DNA from: Pseudomonadota bacterium
Lineage (GTDB): Bacteria; Pseudomonadota; Alphaproteobacteria; Rhizobiales; Xanthobacteraceae
Reading direction: 5' to 3'
DNA: 12,133 nt
NCBI GenBank assembly: GCA_023386635.1
Contig: JAEWJH010000118.1
Location: forward strand, 1-12,133
The position numbers and the translations under genes were made by a program. This document shows, in pieces, positions 1-7,362 of this stretch. The notes under the pieces are model-generated. The model saw nothing but the letters and a program-made list of their open reading frames with translations, searched no databases and was not told the origin of the DNA. How positions within the stretch are numbered: the stretch's first letter is position 1; the number at the start of each line of letters is the position of its first letter.

Positions 1-175
1 GCCATGAGCCCGCGCGGCGTAGGGGAGCGCCCTCCGGCCGCGTCGGCGAGCTGGCGGCGGTCGCGGGGCTGCGGTTAGGGCGCCTCCGGCGGGGGCGCTC
101 CGGCTCCAGGATGGCCGGGGCCCGCCAGCGGGTCGCGGTCCGTGGGCGGTTGCGGTAGGCCATCCCGCCTGCCAT
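1..175 (-). CDS. Possible 5' end of an unrecognised small basic protein, cut by the window edge
   Basis: This is an open frame on the minus strand from an ATG at 175 that runs off the left edge without a stop (at least 58 codons). Third codon positions are almost all G or C, more so than in the other minus frame checked, which is what a real gene looks like in this genome. The product would be rich in arginine and proline, with a short run of arginines near residue 30. I do not recognise a family. There is no clear ribosome-binding site in front of 175; a second ATG lies four codons further in. In DNA this GC-rich, open frames arise by chance, so this is tentative. Confidence 0.25.
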   Translation of the reverse strand, partial: MAGGMAYRNRPRTATRWRAPAILEPERPRRRRPNRSPATAASSPTRPEGAPLRRAGSW

Positions 176-519
176 CGACCCGGGCAAGCCGAGCAGACCC
201 CCGCCCGACCCGCCAGCGTCCGACCGTGCGTCAAGGTCCGCTTGACATGGCGGGCCGGGCGGCGGCCCGCTCCCCAGAAGGGCGGGTCGACGGCACACGG
301 GATGAAGGATTGCGCCAGCAGGCTGAATACGCTGTGCAGCGCAGACATGCCAGATGCTGGGCATCTAAGCGACGACCGACTTGTAGGCGGCAACTCGCCG
401 ACCAGCTATTCGGGCGGCGGCATCTGGCCTTGGAGGTGTTCCTGTCCCAACCTACAAGAGCGCGACTAAGGGCGGTCTGGAACAGGACCGTCCCTTAGTC
501 GGCACTCGGTCTTGCGTCG
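176..519. other. Intergenic region downstream of the GHKL ATPase gene
   Basis: I see no convincing gene here. The longest plus-strand frame (142-498) has a composition that does not look like protein. The region holds several short inverted repeats: TCAAG/CTTGA at 231-245, AGATGC/GCATCT at 352-366, the pair CTTGTAGG (379-386) and CCTACAAG (450-457), and the strong hairpin at 464-500 that is listed separately. It may be an untranslated trailer, or a junction left by past rearrangement. Confidence 0.5.
464..500 (-). terminator. Strong hairpin after the GHKL ATPase gene
   Basis: The left arm at 464-477 pairs with the right arm at 486-500 (14 paired bases with one bulged T), around an 8-base loop. 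It lies 20 bases beyond the ATPase stop codon. There is no long T run after it on the minus strand, so it would be an actinomycete-type terminator without a U tract, or it may act in both directions. A role as a transposon end was considered but no gene supports it. Confidence 0.55.
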
Positions 520-2400
520 CTATTCCTCGGTGGCCATGATGCGGAGGAAATCTGCCAAGGCAATAACAAATACAGTCGCTTCTCCAGCTGACTGGAGGCG
601 TGCGAGGTGGGTTACGCCATGGTATCTGCGATCGATTGGACTGTCGCATTCGGCGAATGTAACCTCATCGCCTCCACTTTTCTTGTCGGTGCCGATCTTC
701 CAGCAGACAAGAAAAGTCATGTCCGTCCACTGCTTAACACCGGCCACAATATCCGCAAGGATGCTGTCGGCAGTCAGCTTAAATTCGGCTACGCCTTCCC
801 GGTGGCGCGGATCAAGCTCGTCCGTCCCTGGCAACCTCTCCGCCACGGAAGTGGGAGACAATTCTGATTTGTACTCGAAGTACGAATCGTAAAAGTCGAA
901 GCCACTGAAGAACACGGGTTGGAGGTGGCGAAGAATGCCCATGCCAACTAATTCGTTGTACAAAGCGATGACATCCTGCTCCGACTGCGGCTCTGTTTGC
1001 AGCGCAATTTCGCCGAACTCGGGGAGGGCGCCAGGGCTCAGGGGCTTCTCTCGGCGCTTGAACGCCTTGACTGCAGGGGGCTCGTATCCTGGCTGAGTCG
1101 GTGCGGTTCTTGGCGGACTGACGCGGAGGAATGGCCTCGCTTGCTCGGCAACTCTATTGGCGATTACCTCCTCCGAGATCTTCAAGAAATCGTGTACGTT
1201 GGGCGGGAAATCTTTTCGACCCAGGTCTGGTTCGATTCCTCGGAGGCTGTACAGCAGCCAGGTCCGATCGACGTTGAACCCGCGGTGGGTTAGGGTAATC
1301 TCACGCGTCCACGACGAGATCATGCCGTCCGTTGCAACCCGCAAACTGGGGAAGTGAAGTGCCTTGCGGTTCCCCGGGATCTTCCATGCAACCCCTAGCT
1401 GGTCCCGATAGGACGCGCTGTAAGAGAAGAGCGCATACACGTGAACCTGGTGGTCCGTTAAGAACGCGGCTACCTCTTCCGGCTCCGCGAGCTGCTCACC
1501 AGTTCTTGCGCCGATCAGTTCCTTAAGGTCGTCAGGAGTGAAAACCCAGTAACAGGCATGGTAGGCCTTCTTCTCCTTGGCGCCGGGTTCGGAATTCTTG
1601 TTCTGAGTGAGCCATTTGCCAAGGTTGAGGACCTTCATGCCTGCTGCCAGGCCGTCGTGTGGATAGCGGTATTCCGAAGGAATTACGACGGTAGTGGTCT
1701 GGGACTTCGCCTTGTATTCGAGGGTCACTTCGAGTTCGCGCTTCTTGATGACGTTAGGCGGCTCGACGATGCCCGCCGCCGTTTGATTCCGGATTGCCGT
1801 GACGGCGTAATCGACGGTCGGAAAGGCGTGCCTCAGACTGCGAGGCTCTGTTTGAGGGCTGAGGCTGACGGTTACGATCGTTCCGGTGCCATCAATTCGT
1901 CCCGCCGCGATGTTCTCATCGAGCTGCCCCACGGGGGGAGTTCCGTCTTCCGGGCTCTCCACCCATGCGCGCCCGTGTTCCAGGCGGAGTCGGTAGTGTT
2001 CCCCCTCCAAGGTGCGAGATTCAAGCTCGAAGTGATTGAATCCATAAGCCAAAAACGTTAGGCCGACACCTTTATGGCCCCGAACTAGGCCGGCGAGGAA
2101 GTCGGCGCGTTTACTTCCAACATCGGGAGCGAGCCACTTCTCGATGTTCTCACTTGAGATGCCGCGCCCATTGTCGCGCACAGAAATCGTGTTTTCGTCA
2201 GTGTCGAGAATGATCCGAACCCGGCCGACGTCACCGATCCCATCAGCGGAGAGGACCTCGTCAACAGCGTTTTGAATCGGCTCGGCGATGACGTCAGCCG
2301 CATTGTGATAACTCCGGATGACGTTGATAACACGTTGCTTCACCCATGCTTGGGTGTCATTTGATGTCAGCGTCTCTAGCGGGCGGATTTCACGCGGCAT
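520..2400 (-). CDS. GHKL (HSP90/MutL/MORC-type) ATPase with possible C-terminal nuclease domain
   Basis: This 626-residue protein carries the Bergerat ATP-binding fold at its N-terminus. The N-box is near residues 40-48 (E40, N44, D47), the G1 box is DNGRG at 76-80, and the G2 box is GHKGVG at 108-113. The middle part (about 180-430) probably couples ATP hydrolysis to movement. The C-terminus (about 490-620) contains a Y-D pair at 504-505, the motif EFK at 539-541 and a hydrophobic strand ending in VCWK near 565-568. That layout is like a PD-(D/E)xK nuclease core, but this is inference. The start at 2400 is set by AGGAG five bases upstream. A hairpin and a 406-bp gap separate it from the NaeI-like gene, so it may be its own transcription unit. 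Its third codon positions look, by eye, less GC-rich than those of the genes at the right end, suggesting acquisition. MutL/MORC-like ATPases are known companions of restriction-modification genes; the exact role here is unknown. Confidence 0.85.
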   Translation of the reverse strand: MPREIRPLETLTSNDTQAWVKQRVINVIRSYHNAADVIAEPIQNAVDEVLSADGIGDVGRVRIILDTDENTISVRDNGRGISSENIEKWLAPDVGSKRADFLAGLVRGHKGVGLTFLAYGFNHFELESRTLEGEHYRLRLEHGRAWVESPEDGTPPVGQLDENIAAGRIDGTGTIVTVSLSPQTEPRSLRHAFPTVDYAVTAIRNQTAAGIVEPPNVIKKRELEVTLEYKAKSQTTTVVIPSEYRYPHDGLAAGMKVLNLGKWLTQNKNSEPGAKEKKAYHACYWVFTPDDLKELIGARTGEQLAEPEEVAAFLTDHQVHVYALFSYSASYRDQLGVAWKIPGNRKALHFPSLRVATDGMISSWTREITLTHRGFNVDRTWLLYSLRGIEPDLGRKDFPPNVHDFLKISEEVIANRVAEQARPFLRVSPPRTAPTQPGYEPPAVKAFKRREKPLSPGALPEFGEIALQTEPQSEQDVIALYNELVGMGILRHLQPVFFSGFDFYDSYFEYKSELSPTSVAERLPGTDELDPRHREGVAEFKLTADSILADIVAGVKQWTDMTFLVCWKIGTDKKSGGDEVTFAECDSPIDRRYHGVTHLARLQSAGEATVFVIALADFLRIMATEE

Positions 2401-2806
2401 GCTAGCTCCTGCTCAGGGCGATCAGATGTAGGAAGGATCCCACATCCTGCTCCTTGGCTCGCAGTGCCGAGCGAGGACAGGTCTCATGACATCGCATACC
2501 GTCATCCCGACTTGCGCCACGATGCCTCCCCTGACCAGCGAGCAGGGAGCAGACAGCGACGATGACGTGGAGCTGTTCCACGGCCCGCCCATCGGTGAGC
2601 GTGTCCACAAGCCCGCCACGGGTTGTCCGGACGGAGTCCCGGCTGACCGCCAAGCCGCGCCGGGTCGCCACACCGCCTGTCTCGGATCAAGCACGGGAGT
2701 GTGCGGCGATCCGTACGGGGTGGCGAGCTGATGCAGTCAGGTGGCTCGTGCCGGTCCAGTTGGAGCAGGGCGAATCTTCATCGCCCTGCTCCCTGGTGGG
2801 TCATCT
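2401..2806. other. 406-bp gap between the NaeI-like and ATPase genes
   Basis: No gene is well supported here. One minus-strand frame from a GTG at 2671 to a stop at 2402-2404 (89 codons) would end just before the ATPase start and has moderately G/C-rich third positions, but its product matches nothing I know and it has no clear ribosome-binding site. The right part holds the hairpin at 2762-2792. The promoter of the ATPase gene must lie here if the hairpin terminates transcription. I cannot pick a confident -10/-35 pair. Confidence 0.5.
2762..2792 (-). terminator. 12-bp perfect hairpin after the NaeI-like gene
   Basis: GGAGCAGGGCGA at 2762-2773 is the exact reverse complement of 2781-2792, with a 7-base loop between. 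It lies 14 bases past the stop codon of the restriction gene on the minus strand. No T run follows, which is common for terminators in high-GC actinomycetes. If it works, the methylase-endonuclease pair ends here and the ATPase is transcribed separately. Confidence 0.7.
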
Positions 2807-3895
2807 TCAGCTCTGTTCTCTCGACTGGCGCGGTAGCAGCGGAGCTGGCGTTACAGGGTCTGAGGAGCGCGCTCGGCGCCATCTGCTCCCTTGGATTTCG
2901 GTGTGGGGCTCTGGGTCGCCCGTCCTCCAAGGAGCTACTCGTGTGCTGACAAACCTGCCCAGGGTTGGTGTCGGCAGATGCAGTTCAGCCGCCATGCGCG
3001 GGTGGGGGTTGTAGTGGCCGAAGATTACGATCCCATCGGGCCGGAGGTGCTTACGCGCGTCACGAACCCGCTTCGCGCTGTCAACCTGCTGTGCGGCGGT
3101 CAGAACCGTTGCTCTGTTGACCAGCTCGCCGGTGAGTTCTCGGAACAGATTGTTGACGGCCGTCTGACCGGCGTCGGCATAGACAATGCTGTCTCGCTTC
3201 GCAGGGTTACGTATGTGCAAGAGGGTGTTCTTGACAAGCTCGGCCTCTCGATGAAGCCAGAGGATGCGGTCCCGACCGCGATTATTGAGCTTGCGCTTGC
3301 CGTCGCGTTGCTTACCCTTTTCTCTCAGAACCTCCTCTGAAATGCGTATCAGCCCAGCCGCCCAGTGCGCCGTGTAGTCGTTTCCCCATACGACGAGCGC
3401 AATTTTCGGCCCGTACCTGTACATCTCAATGGGGATCTCCCACTCGTACAGGTTGAGTGACCATTTGCAGTCGACGTCGGCGCCTGCAATCAGGTAGTCC
3501 AGATCGATGCCGTCCTCGAAGCAAAACTCTCGCTGAAGCCAAATCTCGACGAGTGTGCCCATATGGGTTTTCTCGGTTTTCAGCAGCTGCGTGTAGTCCC
3601 AGCGGCCGGTGCGCTGGCCGTCGTAGATCTGATCAAGGGCCTCCCGGATGGCGTACCCGGTTCGCACGCCGTCGGGATCCAGCTCCATGAGCGCATCTCG
3701 GACGGTCCAGAGTTCGGGGTCATCATCGCGTGTAGGTGGCCTGGCGTCGGTGACGAACTCGTCAGGTCCGATAGCCGGTCGCGGTCGGCCCTTTGTAGTG
3801 GGACGGGGCGGTCGGACCCGCCGTGCGCGCGTGCGGAGAGTCGCCGGCTCCTCCGCTGCCTCAGCCAGGAAGAGCGGATCTTGTGGAAATGGCAT
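2807..3895 (-). CDS. NaeI-family type II restriction endonuclease
   Basis: This 362-residue enzyme should cut unmethylated duplex DNA. From memory, NaeI is a 317-residue type IIE enzyme cutting GCCGGC, with active-site residues E70, D86, D95 and K97. All four are found here with a constant shift of 47: E117 (in TLVEIW), D133 (in LDYLI), D142 and K144 (in VDCKW). The stretch KTEKTHMGTLVE (106-117) is nearly identical to NaeI. The C-terminal half (about 215-355) matches the NaeI 'Topo' domain that binds the second, effector site, and ends in the family-typical EIQGSRW (333-339). The extra length is an N-terminal tail of about 47 residues, basic and proline-rich. The position equivalent to NaeI L43 is I90. 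It lies 60 bp after the methyltransferase gene on the same strand. The ribosome-binding site is weak, which may keep its level low. Site specificity is assumed from family and not shown. Confidence 0.93.
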   Translation of the reverse strand: MPFPQDPLFLAEAAEEPATLRTRARRVRPPRPTTKGRPRPAIGPDEFVTDARPPTRDDDPELWTVRDALMELDPDGVRTGYAIREALDQIYDGQRTGRWDYTQLLKTEKTHMGTLVEIWLQREFCFEDGIDLDYLIAGADVDCKWSLNLYEWEIPIEMYRYGPKIALVVWGNDYTAHWAAGLIRISEEVLREKGKQRDGKRKLNNRGRDRILWLHREAELVKNTLLHIRNPAKRDSIVYADAGQTAVNNLFRELTGELVNRATVLTAAQQVDSAKRVRDARKHLRPDGIVIFGHYNPHPRMAAELHLPTPTLGRFVSTRVAPWRTGDPEPHTEIQGSRWRRARSSDPVTPAPLLPRQSREQS

Positions 3896-3955
3896 CCACG
3901 GAGATTGCCGGCGATGCCTCCCTCGGTCAACGCGCCATGCTCGCTGGCTGCCGCG

Positions 3956-5062
3956 TCAGGTCAGCCAGGGCTTGATGTGCCGAGCGATCGCCGCAGCGAG
4001 ACCTGACGGGACGGCGTTGCCGATCTGCTTCGCGATCTCGGTCTTCGACCCGCACCACAGGTACTCCTTGGGGAAGTCCTGCAACAGGGACGCCTCGTAG
4101 TGCGTGATGACGCGGTTGACCCGACGTGCGGGGTCGTCTGGGTCCCACTGCGGATGCAGGTACTGACCCTTCTCCGGCTTGAAGAACTCTGTACGGATGG
4201 TCAACGAGGGGGCATCCCAGCGCATGCGTCCCATGACGTCCGTCGTCCCGGTCTTCTTCTCCCGCCAGCATCTTGACAGCAGATGGTCAGGGAGGTTGAA
4301 GCGGCCGCCACCGGGTGGGATGTGGTCGTACCGGTCCAGGGACAGCGGTGTGGGGTTGCGCCCGAAGTGGATCTCACTTCCCTTGAAGACCCCGCGGATG
4401 CGTTGGCCGAAGTACTCCGTCATCGTCTGCGGCAGTTCTGTCGTGGCCGGCCGTTCGTCCAGCCCTGCGATGCGGCTGCGCACCGTCTCCCACGGCTTCA
4501 GTCCGTTCGTCGGGGCCTTCGCATGGGTCGGTGACGGGAGGGGGATCTTACCGACTCGCGAGCCGATCACGATGGTGCGTGGACGACGTTGCGCTACACC
4601 GTAGTCCGCGGCGAGCAGGACCCCGGGGGTGAGTTGGTACTCCTTGATGATGCCGTGGTCGGCCTCGTCGAGCAGAAGCTGGAACTCGCTGCTTTTTGAA
4701 AACCGCTCGACATTCTCGATGACGAAGACCTGTGGTCGAGCCGTCACTACGAACCGCAGGTATTCCTTCCAGAGCTTGTTCCGAGGATCGTCCACGTCCT
4801 TGCTGCCCAGGTTTGAGAAGCCCTGGCACGGAGGTCCGCCGATGATCACGTCGGCCTGCGGGATCCTCTCCTCCGTGACCTCAGCGATGTCTCCCCAGTG
4901 AGTGTGTGACTCTCCGAAGTTGGCCGCGTACGTGGCGGCAGCCGCCAGGTCCCATTCGACGGCGAGCGCGGGACGGTAACCCTCCGCGTGGAAGCCGACG
5001 GTCATGCCGCCGCATCCAGCGAAGAGATCGATCATGCTGGGACTGTCGCTCATCCGCGACAT
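3956..5062 (-). CDS. C5-cytosine DNA methyltransferase of the R-M system
   Basis: This 368-residue enzyme transfers a methyl group from S-adenosylmethionine to carbon 5 of cytosine. All key motifs are present: motif I DLFAGCGG (12-19), motif IV GGPPCQGFS (75-83) with nucleophile C79, motif VI ENV (116-118), motif VIII QRRPR (158-162), a target-recognition region of about 200-280 containing TTDV, and motif X QIGNAVP (346-352). Length is normal for a type II methylase. The start at 5062 is supported by GGAGG five bases upstream. It is promoter-proximal to the NaeI-like gene, an order that lets methylation come before cleavage, and it diverges from the vsr-like gene over 53 bp. Its site is presumably that of its partner nuclease (GCCGGC if it is like NaeI), but the recognition region cannot be read by eye. 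Confidence 0.96.
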   Translation of the reverse strand: MSRMSDSPSMIDLFAGCGGMTVGFHAEGYRPALAVEWDLAAAATYAANFGESHTHWGDIAEVTEERIPQADVIIGGPPCQGFSNLGSKDVDDPRNKLWKEYLRFVVTARPQVFVIENVERFSKSSEFQLLLDEADHGIIKEYQLTPGVLLAADYGVAQRRPRTIVIGSRVGKIPLPSPTHAKAPTNGLKPWETVRSRIAGLDERPATTELPQTMTEYFGQRIRGVFKGSEIHFGRNPTPLSLDRYDHIPPGGGRFNLPDHLLSRCWREKKTGTTDVMGRMRWDAPSLTIRTEFFKPEKGQYLHPQWDPDDPARRVNRVITHYEASLLQDFPKEYLWCGSKTEIAKQIGNAVPSGLAAAIARHIKPWLT

Positions 5063-5115
5063 ACTAGCCTCCGCACACGTGAGTATCCCCTAGCCGCACC
5101 GGTGGAATAGAACAA
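5063..5115. promoter_or_regulatory. Shared divergent control region of the methylase and vsr genes
   Basis: Only 53 bp separate the two divergent start codons, so both promoters and any operator must overlap here or reach into the genes. It contains two direct copies of CTAGCC (5064-5069 and 5090-5095) and a CACGTG palindrome near 5076. The methylase GGAGG site lies in it. I cannot assign -10/-35 boxes with confidence. C5 methylases can repress their own promoters, so the repeats are candidate operators; that is inference. Confidence 0.45.
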
Positions 5116-5580
5116 ATGTCTGATCAATCCTGGGCGTCGTCGCCAGCGGTACGAAAATGTATGCAGGCGAACACGGGGCGTGATACCCAGCCTGAAGTGC
5201 GTCTACGGCGGGCCGTGCATGCCCTTGGACTTCGCTTCTACGTAGGCAGACGCCCCATTCGGGCGGTTCGCCGGACGGCGGACTTGGTCTTTCCTCGGCT
5301 CCGGCTCGCCGTGTTCCTCGACGGATGCTTCTGGCATGGCTGTCCCGAACATCACACGGTTGCCAAGACCAACGCAGAGTTCTGGGCGGAGAAGGTAGCT
5401 ACCAACCGTCGACGAGACGTTGAGACGAACGCAGTCCTCGAAGCTGCGGGCTGGACCGTCATCAGGGTCTGGGAGCATGAACCGTCTGATCAAGCTGCCA
5501 GCCGGATCGCCAGCACAGTACGTGCGTTGCGTGGCACTCCGCCAAACCAGCAACGACAAGCGCCTGACCGAGCGCATTAA
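5116..5580 (+). CDS. vsr: Very short patch repair (Vsr) T:G mismatch endonuclease
   Basis: This 154-residue protein should nick DNA 5' to the T of a T:G mismatch, which arises when the 5-methylcytosine made by the neighbouring methylase deaminates. The family signature is clear: the N-terminal QANTGRDTQPEVRLRR stretch (17-32), the catalytic aspartate in TADLVFP (D56, equivalent to E. coli D51), the FLDGCFWHGCPEHH block (67-80) with H74 equivalent to E. coli H69 and a metal-binding Cys/His cluster, then FWAEKVATN and GWTVIRVWEHE (112-122). E. coli H64 is replaced by aspartate (D69), which is usual in non-enteric members. A polar tail of about 15 residues follows the fold. The ribosome-binding site is weak (GGTGGA at 5101-5106). 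Divergent pairing with the methylase supports a repair role; Vsr-like proteins can also act as restriction nucleases. Confidence 0.93.
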   Translation: MSDQSWASSPAVRKCMQANTGRDTQPEVRLRRAVHALGLRFYVGRRPIRAVRRTADLVFPRLRLAVFLDGCFWHGCPEHHTVAKTNAEFWAEKVATNRRRDVETNAVLEAAGWTVIRVWEHEPSDQAASRIASTVRALRGTPPNQQRQAPDRAH

Positions 5581-5606
5581 CGTCCGAAGACTTGACGCTG
5601 AGGCGC

Positions 5607-5767
5607 AAGGCAGCACAAGCGTCGACGCGGGTCGAGCCCGGACGCGACCAGTAGCCTCCGACGCCTGCTCGCCGCTACTGGCTGCCACCGCCGGACATCA
5701 CGCGACAGCTTGACACCATCTCCCCGCCGACGGGCCCTTCCATGGGCGCGCCGCGGCAGGTCACCGG
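5607..5767. repeat. Diverged direct repeat, copy A
   Basis: This non-coding stretch after the vsr gene matches 7852-8022 in the same orientation. The first 44 bases (5607-5650) match 7852-7895 without gaps at 33 positions by eye. Matches resume at CCTGCTCGCCG, GACAGCTTGA, CCGACGGG and GCAGGTCACCGG, in the same order with small indels. It fills most of the gap between the convergent vsr and pentapeptide genes. Its nature is unknown; it could be a decayed mobile or intergenic repeat. Confidence 0.6.
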
Positions 5768-5795
5768 TCGTCTCCGTCCCCGTCGAGGCCCGTTG

Positions 5796-7169
5796 TTAAG
5801 GATGTGGCATGACGAGACCGGTGGGAGGATCGTCAGCCGGCCAGGGGTCGAACGCCGGCGGTACCTGGAGGTCCGCGCCTGCAAAGGACACATCCGCCCC
5901 CTCGAACGCCACGGCATCGAACCGCACGTCAGCGCCATCGAAGACGGCGCTCTCAAACCGGAGACTCCCGCCCCGGAACTTGGCTGCCCAGAACGAGATC
6001 CATCCCCCTGCGAAACCTGCTCCGATGAATATTACATGGCTGCCAGCGAATGTAGATCGGCCGAAGAAGACCCGACTGCCGGTGAACGCCGCACTGTCGA
6101 AGACCACAAGCCCTTTAGTGAACTCAGCGTCCTGAAACCAGACCTGCCCCCCGGCGAACGCGGCACGGGTGAAGAGCACCTCTGCGCCGCAGAACTTAGC
6201 CCCTACAAAGGAAACGTTTGCGCCGCTGAAGCTCGCTTCAGCGAAAGAAACCTCGACCCCGCCGCTGAATTCCGCTCGGTCAAACGACACCCGCCCGCCG
6301 GTAAATCTGGCTGCACTTAGGTCGCCGCCGTCGAGGACGGCGCCGGTGAAGTCGAAGTCATGGCCAGACCAGGACGCCGGGTTCTCAACCTCAAGGCGTA
6401 GGTGAGCACCGATGAGGCGGATCACCGTGTGGCGTACCTGGCGCTCTTGTCGAGCGGAGAGGACGTCTTGACTGAACTCTCTCGGCAGTACGTAGTCGCC
6501 TGAATCCACTCCGTTTGACGGCTGCCATCCTTCGTCCTCAGGAGGGGTATAGGGCATCCGAAGGTAAGCACATAGCACATCAATGCACGTTTGCCGGCCA
6601 TCTTGCCAGTCGTCTGCTAACCCAGCCATCGCATACACGCCGGCGAGACGTACTGCTGGCTTTTCCGAACCGAGCTGCTCGGAGGCTTCGGCAAACCGCT
6701 CGTTAAACAACCGGACACCGTTCCGGTCGGTCTCGATCTTTGCGCGCTCGTCGGCCGCCTGCGAGAGCGCCTTGCTCACTTCCGCGCGGACATCTGCTGT
6801 TTGAGCGAGTTTGTGGGCAAGCTCGGCCAGTTTGTTCGTGTGCTCCGCCACGCGCTGCCGCCTATAGGCAACAACCAGGGCCACCACACCGCCTACTCCC
6901 GCTACCATAGCGAAGGCGAGCTTAAAAAGCTCGAACAGGGTCCCCGCGGTTACTGCGCCGTCCCGACTGAACGACGGGTAACCCGCGTACCAGAGAGCAG
7001 CAATGATTAGCCCGGCGACGGCCAGCACAGCAGCAACGACCGCGACCCCAATTGCCCAGCCGATGTGCCACTGCCTTAGCTCCGGAACGTCAGAGTCGGC
7101 AACCGACGCAGGCGAGATCGCCACGGTCGCGGGTGGGAGGGAGGCTTTATCGGTGGGCAGATGGTCCAC
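5796..7169 (-). CDS. Membrane-anchored pentapeptide-like repeat protein with 12-residue repeats
   Basis: This 457-residue protein has two predicted membrane helices (about 38-61 and 82-102), then an alanine-rich helical or coiled-coil stretch (103-165). Next comes the segment QLGSEKPAVRLAGVYAMAGL (165-184), typical of actinomycete pentapeptide-repeat proteins. The C-terminal part starts as ordinary pentapeptide repeats (about 270-290), then shifts to about 12 tandem units of F-x-G-x-x-V-x-F-x-x-A-x, with phenylalanines at 289, 301, 314, 326 and then every 12 residues to 422. The result is expected to be a beta-solenoid held to the membrane, probably in the cytoplasm, for binding a partner. 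The start is a GTG at 7169; no better start and no good ribosome-binding site is visible. It converges with vsr. Function is unknown; a link to the defence genes is only by position. Confidence 0.85.
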   Translation of the reverse strand: MDHLPTDKASLPPATVAISPASVADSDVPELRQWHIGWAIGVAVVAAVLAVAGLIIAALWYAGYPSFSRDGAVTAGTLFELFKLAFAMVAGVGGVVALVVAYRRQRVAEHTNKLAELAHKLAQTADVRAEVSKALSQAADERAKIETDRNGVRLFNERFAEASEQLGSEKPAVRLAGVYAMAGLADDWQDGRQTCIDVLCAYLRMPYTPPEDEGWQPSNGVDSGDYVLPREFSQDVLSARQERQVRHTVIRLIGAHLRLEVENPASWSGHDFDFTGAVLDGGDLSAARFTGGRVSFDRAEFSGGVEVSFAEASFSGANVSFVGAKFCGAEVLFTRAAFAGGQVWFQDAEFTKGLVVFDSAAFTGSRVFFGRSTFAGSHVIFIGAGFAGGWISFWAAKFRGGSLRFESAVFDGADVRFDAVAFEGADVSFAGADLQVPPAFDPWPADDPPTGLVMPHP

Positions 7170-7362
7170 AGCTCGTATTTGTAGCGCACGGGCACGTCCC
7201 CAGGCCTCGATGTGTCAGATCGTGGCCAATAGCCAGGCTGTAAGGCAACGAGATACCTCGTGCAGGCCAGGATGCCGATCCGTCCGATTTGAGATGATCC
7301 ATCGGCCACCGGAGGTTGCGGGTTTCGCATCCCTGACGGACGGACCCTGGGTGGCAGAGCCT

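Noticed and set aside
80..98. Eight-pair GC hairpin GCGCCTCC / GGGGGCGC
   Set aside because: It lies inside the possible left-edge coding frame and in a run of G/C where such pairings are common; no T run or gene end is next to it.
242..247. TTGACA resembling a -35 box
   Set aside because: No matching -10 element at the right spacing and no gene downstream on the plus strand.
142..498. 118-codon plus-strand open frame
   Set aside because: Composition is not protein-like, no ribosome-binding site, and it runs through the hairpin that follows the ATPase gene.
2402..2671. 89-codon minus-strand frame ending next to the ATPase start
   Set aside because: Third positions are moderately G/C-rich, but there is no recognisable domain or clear ribosome-binding site and a shadow origin is as likely.
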